A DNA stretch of 47,337 bases. Source: Ectothiorhodospiraceae bacterium. Its GTDB lineage: Bacteria > Pseudomonadota > Gammaproteobacteria > Nitrococcales > Aquisalimonadaceae. The notes beneath the pieces are model-generated. The model did not search any database, was not told where the DNA came from, and worked only from the letters and a program-made list of their open reading frames with translations. Position numbers and translations under genes: made by a program. The stretch covers positions 1 through 47,337 of the forward strand of contig JAFIFV010000047.1 of the NCBI GenBank assembly GCA_020831845.1, read 5' to 3'. Shown here piece after piece: positions 40,541 to 47,337 of this stretch. Position 1 is the first letter of the stretch; each line of letters opens with the position of its first letter.

Positions 40541-42858
40541 CGCCACAAGCCTCTGATCCAGCCTCCCAGTCCACCGCCTTCTTCGCGCTGCGCCACTCGC
40601 TGGCCACATGCGGTCCATTCCTCCGGCGCGGCATCCACCCGGTACGCCAGCCTTCTCGCCCCTTCACATCCTTCGGCGGAACGCGCCCCGGATTCGCCGT
40701 CGATCCATACCCACTCCAGTTCGGGCGCTAGGACATCAGCATAGGGTGCCGGCTCAATCGCGGCCATGGCGACACCCCAGATCGGCAACGCTCCGCTGGA
40801 TCCGGTAAAGCCGGTGGGCGCATTATCGTCGCGCCCCAGCCAGACCACGCCCAGCCTATCCGCTCCGAAGCCGGCAAACCAGCTATCGCGGGTTTCATCC
40901 GTGGTGCCCGTCTTGCCTGCCATGGTCAACCCTGACGGCAGGTAACGATAGATGTCGCGCCCGGTCCCGCGGCGCGTGGCCTCCACCAGCGCCAGGTTCA
41001 CCAGCTGCACACTGGCCGGGTCGAATACCCGGTCCACTGCCAACGAATATCTGGACAGCGGCGTGCCATCCTGGCCGGTGACCTCCCGCACCGCGCGCAA
41101 CGGAGAGCGGTAACCTCCGGAAGCCAGTGTCTGGTAGACCTGTGCCACCTGCAACGGCGTCAGCTCACCTGTGCCGATCAGATACGATGGGTACAGCGTC
41201 CGCGGCGTCGGTGCGCCCAATCGCTCCACCGTCCGGCCTACCGTGCTCAATCCGATTTCCTGTCCGAGGCGGATCGTCGGAATGTTGTAGGAATAGGCCA
41301 GCGCGTCAACCAACGACACCTGGCCGCGGAACGTCCGGTCGAAGTTGCGAGGCTCCCAGGGGCGGCCGCGTTCGTCGGTAACCGTGAGTGGCACATCCTC
41401 CAGCAGACTGCCCAGGCCGTAGCGGGCCGGTTGGTCCAGCGCCGCCAGATAGACAGCCGGCTTGATCAGGGACCCCACCGGGCGCCGGGCATCCAGGGCA
41501 CGATTGAACCCCGCGTATCGGGGGTTGCGCCCGCCCACCAGCGCCATCACCTCGCCGGAATCCACATCCACGATCACGGCGGCGGCCTCGACGTCGACCG
41601 GCTGATCCCGCAGACGCTCCTGGATGGCCGCTTCAGTGGCGTGCTGGACGGAGGGTGCGAACGTGGTGAAGATGCGCAGCCCTTCGGTCTGAAGATCCTC
41701 ACGCTGGTAGTCGCGCAGCAGGTGGCGCTGGACCAGGTCCATGAACGCCGGGTAGCTGGCCCTGGGGCCGGTGCGCGCAGGCCGAAGGCCGAGCGGCCGG
41801 CTGCTGGCCACGCGCGCCGCATCACGGCTGATCACGCCCTGCTCGGACATGAGATCCAGTACCAGGTTGCGGCGCGCCAGCGCCCGCTGTTCATGCCGCC
41901 TGGGATGGTAGAAGGACGGACCGCGAACCAGCGCAATCAACAGCGCCTGCTGTTCCAGCGACAGACGCGCCAGTTCGGTACCGAAAAAATGCTGACTGGC
42001 CAGACCGAAGCCATGGATGGCGCGATCCCCGTCCTGCGCCAGGTAGACCTCGTTCAGGTAGGTTTCCAGAATGTCTTCCTTGTCGTACCTGGCCTCCAGC
42101 AGCAACGCCATGATGGCTTCGTTACCCTTGCGCCAGAACGTCCGGTCACTGGAGAGATAGAAGTTCTTGACCAACTGCTGGGTGATCGTGCTGCCGCCCT
42201 GGACCACGCGGCCGGCACGGAGATTCGCTGCAGCGGCCCGCGCGATGGCGCTGGGCGAGATGCCGGCATGCTGGAAAAAGGCGCGGTCCTCCACCACCAC
42301 CAGACCCGCGATCAGGGTAGGGGGGACATCTTCCAGTCTCACCAGCAGCCGGTCCTCGCGGTGGCCAGGGTAGATGTGACCGATCACCGCCGGATCGAGC
42401 CTGGCCAGGGAAACCGCGCTGCCGTCCAGGCGCCGAAGCATATTGATCCGACCATCGGCAAACGTCAGATGCAGGCGCTGGGAGGGTTCGTGACCATCCC
42501 AGTGGGTAAAGGGGCGACTGGAAAGCTCGATGCCGCTGCCGCTGGCCCTCCAGGTGCCCGGTTGACGGGTGTCGGCGCCTTGGCTGTAGCCCAGCGCCTC
42601 CAGCTCGAGTTCCAGTTGGCGGCGTGTCAGGCGCTGGCCCTGGTGGAGTTCCAGCGCCCGTGCATAGACGGTGGCAGGCACCGACCAGCGCTTTCCTTCA
42701 AATTGGGATCGAACGGTGTGATCCAGCCAGGCTGCATAAGCGCCCATCACGGCAAGCAACAGCAGTCCAAGCAACAGCATCCAGCGCCACCAGCCCCGCC
42801 GGGGGGCGGAGACGGTTCGGCTTTTACCGCTTCTGCGGCGGGAACGCGACTTGGTCAT
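40537..42858 (-). CDS. mrcB: Bifunctional penicillin-binding protein 1B
   Basis: A 773-residue peptidoglycan synthase with glycosyltransferase and transpeptidase activity. An arginine-rich cytoplasmic head precedes one transmembrane helix (residues about 25-45). A UB2H-like region follows, as in PBP1B rather than PBP1A. The GT51 domain has EDRAFFQHAGIS with the catalytic Glu and GGSTITQQLVKN. The transpeptidase motifs are SLIK (SxxK), SYN (SxN) and KTGTT. Length fits. No lpoB-like gene is next to it, but the TPR lipoprotein overlaps its stop codon. Confidence 0.94.
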   Translation of the reverse strand: MTKSRSRRRSGKSRTVSAPRRGWWRWMLLLGLLLLAVMGAYAAWLDHTVRSQFEGKRWSVPATVYARALELHQGQRLTRRQLELELEALGYSQGADTRQPGTWRASGSGIELSSRPFTHWDGHEPSQRLHLTFADGRINMLRRLDGSAVSLARLDPAVIGHIYPGHREDRLLVRLEDVPPTLIAGLVVVEDRAFFQHAGISPSAIARAAAANLRAGRVVQGGSTITQQLVKNFYLSSDRTFWRKGNEAIMALLLEARYDKEDILETYLNEVYLAQDGDRAIHGFGLASQHFFGTELARLSLEQQALLIALVRGPSFYHPRRHEQRALARRNLVLDLMSEQGVISRDAARVASSRPLGLRPARTGPRASYPAFMDLVQRHLLRDYQREDLQTEGLRIFTTFAPSVQHATEAAIQERLRDQPVDVEAAAVIVDVDSGEVMALVGGRNPRYAGFNRALDARRPVGSLIKPAVYLAALDQPARYGLGSLLEDVPLTVTDERGRPWEPRNFDRTFRGQVSLVDALAYSYNIPTIRLGQEIGLSTVGRTVERLGAPTPRTLYPSYLIGTGELTPLQVAQVYQTLASGGYRSPLRAVREVTGQDGTPLSRYSLAVDRVFDPASVQLVNLALVEATRRGTGRDIYRYLPSGLTMAGKTGTTDETRDSWFAGFGADRLGVVWLGRDDNAPTGFTGSSGALPIWGVAMAAIEPAPYADVLAPELEWVWIDGESGARSAEGCEGARRLAYRVDAAPEEWTACGQRVAQREEGGGLGGWIRGLWR

Positions 42859-42900
42859 GACTGCTCGGATGCTGGTGGAAGACCTGGGGGCGGCGAGACC

Positions 42901-42934
42901 TTAAGGAAACGCTGATTGATTCTCGCGTTCGCGT
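42901..42934. repeat. Isolated relative of the foldback element's end
   Basis: The 34 bp starting TTAAGGAAACGCTGATTGAT match the left end of the 3958-4145 element at 24 of 34 positions without gaps. It lies in the 75-bp gap between mrcB and dsbB and touches the dsbB stop codon. No second inverted copy is nearby, so it looks like a solo or decayed end. Confidence 0.5.
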
Positions 42935-43455
42935 TACAGCCAGATCGCCCGCTCTCTGGGGCGCATGTTGTACCATACCCCGTACACACCCACCACGATG
43001 AAGGCGGCCAGCGTCCAGCCCGGTAGCGTCACTCCCAGCACACGTTCCACTTCCGCGCACTCGCCGGAGCCCTGGAGCACCATGCGCATGGCTTCCATCA
43101 GGGGGAAAACGTCCAGCATGTATTCCAGCCCGGGACCACAGGCCGGGACCTGATCGGCCGGCAGACTTTGCAGCCAGAGGTGGCGACCGGCGATTGCACC
43201 ACCGCTGCCGGCAGCCAGCAGAATCAGAAATCCGTAGACAAAGCGTCCGGCGCCCCGAGGTCCGTGCAGCGCCGCCAACAGGAACACGATGCCCATAGCC
43301 ACCACCGCCAGACGCTGCAGTATGCACAGCGGGCAGGGCTCCAGCCCCATGGCCAGCTCCATGTAGTAGGCGGCGCCAATCATTCCGGCACAGAACAGGA
43401 ATCCCAGCGCATTCGCGGCGCGCAAACTGCGTCGATCAATCCAACTGAGGCTCAT
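42934..43455 (-). CDS. dsbB: Disulfide bond formation protein DsbB
   Basis: A 173-residue inner-membrane protein that reoxidises DsbA and passes electrons to quinone. Four transmembrane helices are visible. The two redox Cys pairs are present: C41-x2-C44 in EPCPLC and C106/C133 (PACG and GECAE). The conserved GLEPCPLCILQR motif is clear. It ends next to the 42901 repeat. dsbA is not in the window. Confidence 0.94.
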   Translation of the reverse strand: MSLSWIDRRSLRAANALGFLFCAGMIGAAYYMELAMGLEPCPLCILQRLAVVAMGIVFLLAALHGPRGAGRFVYGFLILLAAGSGGAIAGRHLWLQSLPADQVPACGPGLEYMLDVFPLMEAMRMVLQGSGECAEVERVLGVTLPGWTLAAFIVVGVYGVWYNMRPRERAIWL

Positions 43456-43613
43456 AGAATCAACTGGCTCACATTACGTCCTGGTTTGCGTATTGCCGAT
43501 ACGCCGCGGAGCAGCGGAGAATCGGCTCGATTCACTTGCCGGGCTGCGCTATTCGGGCCAGGAACCGCATCGCGCCGGATTGTAACAGATTGTTTCTGAA
43601 GAGAACGGTTTCC

Positions 43614-43629
43614 GTCGCCAAACGGCGAC
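43614..43629 (-). terminator. Small hairpin after the diguanylate cyclase gene
   Basis: GTCGCC (43614-43619), loop AAAC, GGCGAC (43624-43629), 17 bp beyond the stop of the minus-strand gene that ends at 43646. The sequence after it on that strand is not T-rich, so it is a weak candidate. Confidence 0.35.
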
Positions 43630-43645
43630 TGCGTATCAGTTCCTC

Positions 43646-45271
43646 TCATCCATCGGATCGGCCCTGTCTGCCGATGCGCACGCGGTTACGACCCTCGGAC
43701 TTGGCCCCGAACAGCGCCATGTCGGCCTCCATGGTGAGCTGCGTGGCGTCCGCACAGGCTGGATAACTCGCCACCCCGGCACTGAAGGTGCAGTTGAACG
43801 AGCCTGCCTGACCTGTCTGCCGCACATCGGCAAACCGCTGCCGGATGTCGTTGAGTACAGCCGCCGCCTGCGCCGTGCTTGCGTCCGGCATGACCACTGC
43901 GAACTCCTCGCCACCGTAACGGCCGATGGAGTCTGTGCGCCGCAAGCGCTGCTGGAGCATCCGGGCCAGGGTTTTGATCACGCGGTCCCCGGCAGGATGG
44001 CCGAAGGTATCGTTCACGCCCTTGAAGTGATCAATGTCCAGCATGGCAAAGCAAACTGAACCGCCGCGTCGTTCCGCACGCGAAATCTCGGCTTCCAGCT
44101 CCTCCTTGATGCGCGTGTGGTTGAGCAGGCCGGTGAGGCTGTCGGTCACCATCAGGCTGCGCAGCATCCTGGCCCGTTCCGCCCGAATAGAGACCGAGCG
44201 GATCAAGTGCGCCGGCTCGATCGGTTTGGTCAGGAAATCGTCGCCGCCCTTGCTCATGGCACGCAATTGCCGCTCCACCTTGGTTTCCGCGGACAGGAAC
44301 ACGATGGGGATGCTGGCGTATCGTGGAACCTGCCTGACCACCTGCGCCAGCTCATGGCCGTTGCAATGCGGCATATACATGTCCATCAGGATGAGGTCTG
44401 TCGGACTGTCATCCAGCACGCCCAGCACATCCAGGGGGTTGCGCACCACCGTGACATCCATGCCGGCCTTCTCCAGCACGATGGAGAAATAGCGCGCCTG
44501 GGTGGGACTGTCCTCCACCAGGACGATATTGAAGGGGGCAGGCTCCTGATCCGACTGGATGGCGTCCAGTTGGTCCACCAGCTCATGAAAATCCACCGGC
44601 TTCACCATGAACGCTGTCACGCCTGCCCGCGCCGCGGCCAGACGTGTCTCCATGCTGGCAGTGGCACTGATCATGAACACGGGGATATCCGTCTCTGGAA
44701 GCTCCCGGGTCTGCTGGGCCAGCACCATGACCTCGTTGACATCGGCAACGGCAGCTGTATCCAGAATCATCGCCTGCGGCGGCCGCTTCCGGGCAGCTGC
44801 CAGCAGGGCCGAGGTGCTGGGGAACAGCTGGAGTTCGTAACCGAAATGGGCCAGTTGCCAGCTCGCATCCAGGTCGCCATGACGGGCAAGCATCAGCACC
44901 GACGCCGGCGCAGCGTCGTCTATTGACGCGGTAGCCGGGGAACTGCGCGCCGCCTCGTGACAGGCCGACTCCAGCGTACTGACGTAGTGATCGACGATGT
45001 CATGGAATTCCGGGCTCAGCGCGTCCTCGCCGTGCAGTACCGGCCCGCACATCACCTCCAGCATCAGCGCCAGTTCGGCCACGCGCTCGAGCGACTCGGC
45101 ATGGGCGTGACGGGAGAACTCGGCTGCCCGGTCACGGAACACCGCCAGCGAATTCAACTGGCCATCCACGGCATGAGCACGCCAGGCTTCGGCCAATTCA
45201 CGATACTGTTCACGAATCAGTGGCTCAATCCCGTCCGGCGTACTGTTCTCGGGTTTCCCTGCCCGGCTCAT
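43646..45271 (-). CDS. Dual-receiver diguanylate cyclase
   Basis: A 541-residue response regulator that makes cyclic di-GMP. Residues 1-105 are helical without a clear domain. A first receiver-like domain (about 123-237) has Asp171 but lacks the acidic pocket pair, so it is probably degenerate. The second (about 246-365) has Glu253/Asp254, phosphoacceptor Asp297 in ILMDMYMP and Lys349. The GGDEF domain (about 375-535) has an active GGEEF (453-457) and the inhibitory I-site RxxD (444-447). It should make c-di-GMP when phosphorylated and be product-inhibited. No kinase is next to it. It is divergent from the chemoreceptor gene. Confidence 0.93.
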   Translation of the reverse strand: MSRAGKPENSTPDGIEPLIREQYRELAEAWRAHAVDGQLNSLAVFRDRAAEFSRHAHAESLERVAELALMLEVMCGPVLHGEDALSPEFHDIVDHYVSTLESACHEAARSSPATASIDDAAPASVLMLARHGDLDASWQLAHFGYELQLFPSTSALLAAARKRPPQAMILDTAAVADVNEVMVLAQQTRELPETDIPVFMISATASMETRLAAARAGVTAFMVKPVDFHELVDQLDAIQSDQEPAPFNIVLVEDSPTQARYFSIVLEKAGMDVTVVRNPLDVLGVLDDSPTDLILMDMYMPHCNGHELAQVVRQVPRYASIPIVFLSAETKVERQLRAMSKGGDDFLTKPIEPAHLIRSVSIRAERARMLRSLMVTDSLTGLLNHTRIKEELEAEISRAERRGGSVCFAMLDIDHFKGVNDTFGHPAGDRVIKTLARMLQQRLRRTDSIGRYGGEEFAVVMPDASTAQAAAVLNDIRQRFADVRQTGQAGSFNCTFSAGVASYPACADATQLTMEADMALFGAKSEGRNRVRIGRQGRSDG

Positions 45272-45486
45272 CCCCTGTTCCTCATGTCTTCCGTTCCAAG
45301 CAAACGCTGGTACGCGTCCTGTTATCGTTTTTGTGACTGCGCAGGATTATGTGCACAGTTCACGTTCCCAAAATGTGCGGGAGTTAAGGAAATTGAGATT
45401 TCGTCCCGGATTCGACAACGCGGACATGTTGTGATGGAGGAATCGCCGGGACTCTCCGGCGCAAGGCGTGAATACGCCATAAACGG

Positions 45487-45513
45487 TAAAGTTGCGCCGC
45501 TCCTGGCCGATGA
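45487..45513 (+). promoter_or_regulatory. Sigma-28 (FliA) promoter of the chemoreceptor gene
   Basis: TAAAGTTG at 45487-45494, an 11-bp spacer, then GCCGATGA at 45506-45513. Each box matches the sigma-28 consensus (TAAAGTTT-N11-GCCGATAA) at 7 of 8 bases with exact spacing. The start site would be near 45521, leaving a leader of about 77 nt before ATG 45598. Confidence 0.75.
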
Positions 45514-45597
45514 ACCGTACAAGCCAACGTCCACTGCGAGCGAATCATCTTCATGACATCTCTCTGGCCAACTCTCCGACCCAGGAAAAACGCCCCC

Positions 45598-47205
45598 ATG
45601 GAGTCCCATGACGTGCAGGAGAGCGGCCCCGCACCCGCCGACCACAACCGGCTAAAAGCTCCGCTGACGGATATCGGTCAGGCACTGCGAGAAGCCGGCA
45701 AACGGGTGAAGGAAGAGTCTGCGCACCTGCAGAGCCTGCTTCGCCTGGCGGAAGATATGAAACGGCGGGGAACGCGTGTTGACGACCTCAGCAACGAAGC
45801 CGGCCGCGCCGCCGCCAGCGCTTCCGCAGCGGTGGGCGACTGGCGACAGACCGTGCAGGCATCAGTGGACACGGTCTGCGGCCTCACCGATGCGGTGGGC
45901 TCCATCGCCGAACAGGTATCCCGGCTGCGACAGGCACTGGACCGCGTGAACAGCGCCGCCGCCACCATCACCCGAATCGCCAAGCAGACGAATCTGCTGG
46001 CCCTCAACGCCACCATTGAAGCCACACGAGCTGGCCAGTCCGGGCGCGGCTTTGCCGTCGTGGCCGAGCACGTCAAGGAGCTTGCCCGGCAAACCGCGCA
46101 ATCCACTGGCGACATCCAGCAACTGCTTGAAGACGTGGCCCGCTGCGGCGAGACGCTGACCGAGCGCGCGTCGGCAGGACAGGAACGCGGCGCCGATGTC
46201 CGGGAAAGCGCAGAGGAACTCTCGCGGATGATGGAGGCGGTGGCCGACGCCATGCAGGATGTGGAGCGTGAGTCCGCGCAGATCCGTCAGGCCGTGGGTC
46301 GCATTGACGATGGCGCGCAATCCCTGGCCGGTGGCGTTGATCGAATGAGCGCAAACACCGAATCCGTGGAAACCGCCCTGGCCGAAGCGCTGACCGAGTC
46401 GCAGCGGTTGCTACGAAGCCTGGAAGGTGGTGTCGCGGGGGAGCTGTCCCCGGGGCAGATCGCGCTCCAAGTGGAGAAGGCGGGCGAAGTCTTGCGAGAG
46501 AGCCTGGACCAGCTCCCGGCCATACGCCAGGATGCAGAGTCGCTGCTGGAGGGCAGCCGGCTGGTGGACTCCTCAGCCCGTGGCGCCCAGCACGTGTCGG
46601 CCACCGCGGCCAAGGACATGGGAGAATCCCGCCAGCAGATCGACGCCGCACTGCAACGCATTCAGCAACTGACGGTGGACGCCAACGCGGTGCACGAAGA
46701 ACTGCGCGGGCTGAACGAGGCGCTGCACCGCGTGGGCAAGGCCGCTGCCGGCATCGCCGCCATCTCCAAGCAAACCAATCTGCTGGCGCTGAACGCTGCC
46801 ATCGAGGCCGCGCGCGCAGGCGACGCCGGCAAGGGCTTCGCAAAGGTGGCGGAGGAAATCAAGGAACTGGCAGAACAGACCGGCCGTGCCACCATGGAGA
46901 TCGACCAGACGCTGCAGGGCCTGATCGAGGAAGCCAGCGCCATGCTGGATCTCGGCGAGCGCGGCAGCGCACGCGCCCGGCAGGTGGCGGCGCAGACCGA
47001 ATCGCTGGGTGATGTGAACCAGGCTATCGGCAGCGCCATGGCGAACGTAGACGAACACGCCACGGCGCTGGTGGACGAGGTGCAGGAAATGGAGCGTCTG
47101 AACGACGCGGCGAGCGCACCACTGGCACGGCTGACGGAGTCCAGGACCGAGCTGACCACCCTGCTGCGGGAACTGCTCAGCAAGGCGAAAGGCCTGACCA
47201 GCTGA
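45598..47205 (+). CDS. Soluble chemoreceptor-like protein with two signalling tips
   Basis: A 535-residue protein, almost all helical. It carries two separate copies of the MCP hairpin tip: [17 protein letters not shown] at 130-146 and [17 protein letters not shown] at 392-408, each preceded by I-x2-I-[AS]-K and followed by GF-A-[VK]-VAE. No transmembrane helix and no sensor domain are present, so it is cytoplasmic. Ordinary receptors have one tip. The linker is about 245 residues. The start at 45598 has AGGAAAA upstream; ATG 45553 has none. A near-consensus sigma-28 promoter lies upstream, so it belongs to the flagellar/chemotaxis regulon. It abuts the next gene with no gap. Confidence 0.88.
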   Translation: MESHDVQESGPAPADHNRLKAPLTDIGQALREAGKRVKEESAHLQSLLRLAEDMKRRGTRVDDLSNEAGRAAASASAAVGDWRQTVQASVDTVCGLTDAVGSIAEQVSRLRQALDRVNSAAATITRIAKQTNLLALNATIEATRAGQSGRGFAVVAEHVKELARQTAQSTGDIQQLLEDVARCGETLTERASAGQERGADVRESAEELSRMMEAVADAMQDVERESAQIRQAVGRIDDGAQSLAGGVDRMSANTESVETALAEALTESQRLLRSLEGGVAGELSPGQIALQVEKAGEVLRESLDQLPAIRQDAESLLEGSRLVDSSARGAQHVSATAAKDMGESRQQIDAALQRIQQLTVDANAVHEELRGLNEALHRVGKAAAGIAAISKQTNLLALNAAIEAARAGDAGKGFAKVAEEIKELAEQTGRATMEIDQTLQGLIEEASAMLDLGERGSARARQVAAQTESLGDVNQAIGSAMANVDEHATALVDEVQEMERLNDAASAPLARLTESRTELTTLLRELLSKAKGLTS

Positions 47206-47337
47206 TCAGCGCGCTTCGGTGGTTACTGCCTGGGCGGCCTCGCCGTCCAGCGCTGCTTGCAGAGTGCGCCCCGGTAACGTGGCGCCCTTGGTTGGCCCGG
47301 GGAAAGCCCGCACCTTGGCCAGTACGGCAAGATAACC
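47206..47337 (-). CDS. 3' end of an unidentified gene cut by the window edge
   Basis: The minus-strand frame open from the window edge codes for 43 residues and ends TTEAR, then TGA, directly against the stop of the chemoreceptor gene. The last visible stretch AVLAKVRAFPGPTKGATLPG is not diagnostic and I do not recognise the family. The frame's length and its exact tail-to-tail position support a real gene that runs on outside the window. Confidence 0.5.
   Translation of the reverse strand, partial: GYLAVLAKVRAFPGPTKGATLPGRTLQAALDGEAAQAVTTEAR

Noticed and set aside
41431..42915. 494-residue frame opposite mrcB
   Set aside because: Antisense shadow of PBP1B, whose GT51 and transpeptidase motifs are all present.
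45384..45391. TTAAGGAA as a third copy of the foldback element end
   Set aside because: Only the first 8 bases match; the following sequence differs, so chance is a fair explanation.
1..47337. CRISPR arrays, tRNA or rRNA genes, prophage or integrase genes
   Set aside because: No regularly spaced repeats, no cloverleaf or rRNA-like stretch and no recombinase motifs were seen on reading both strands.

Overview
The window is GC-rich, gene-dense DNA from a motile, salt-adapted, facultatively anaerobic gammaproteobacterium. An Ectothiorhodospiraceae-like or related halophile is my inference; there is no rRNA in the window to test it. The pointers are a complete ectoine/5-hydroxyectoine cluster (ectABCD), an Anr/FNR-type oxygen sensor with a matching FNR box in front of oxygen-independent hemN, motAB with sigma-28-like promoters nearby, and many molybdenum-cofactor (Moco) genes. 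I see no tRNA, rRNA, CRISPR array, prophage or intact insertion sequence. There is one small foldback repeat element and one isolated relative of its end.

Layout. 0.1-4 kb: a ubiquitin-like/sulfur-carrier module. A JAMM metalloprotease is translationally coupled to one protein that fuses a MoaD/ThiS-like domain, a rhodanese and an E1-like MoeB domain; divergent to them lie a BNR/sialidase-fold protein and yqeC. 4-7.1 kb: mobA coupled to a STAND-like TPR protein with a broken P-loop. 7.4-12.1 kb: an NtrC-type regulator, mrp, an ankyrin protein, a Rieske-like protein and sodC. 12.2-14.1 kb: moaD-moaE-moaB and divergent sufE. 14.2-19.6 kb: a five-gene lipid-oxidation operon led by its own TetR regulator, with a 16-bp palindromic operator. 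19.8-22.1 kb: a DUF1538 membrane protein, a P-II-like protein and a CBS protein in one tight operon. 22.1-28 kb: class I fumarase, a small HTH regulator, a ModA-like protein, a CMD-like protein, anr/fnr and hemN. 28.2-31.8 kb: motAB and an HDOD protein. 31.8-33.8 kb: tsaB and an MFS transporter. 34.3-37.8 kb: ectABCD. 38.1-43.5 kb: mrcB, a TPR lipoprotein and yoaA overlapping by 4 bp each, preceded by dsbB. 43.6-47.2 kb: a diguanylate cyclase divergent from a soluble chemoreceptor with two signalling tips, then the end of an unidentified gene.

How the parts fit. Moco synthesis and maturation recur (MoaB, MoaD, MoaE, MobA, YqeC, the E1 fusion and a ModA-like protein). MoaD carries nine residues after its diglycine and the E1 fusion has an internal diglycine, so the JAMM protease is a candidate processing enzyme for both. 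Best candidates for under-described systems: (1) JAMM plus UBL-rhodanese-E1; (2) the DUF1538/P-II/CBS operon, which looks like a transporter with two nucleotide-sensing partners; (3) the double-tip soluble chemoreceptor behind a near-consensus flagellar promoter. All functions are read from sequence and from memory of the families; no database search was run.
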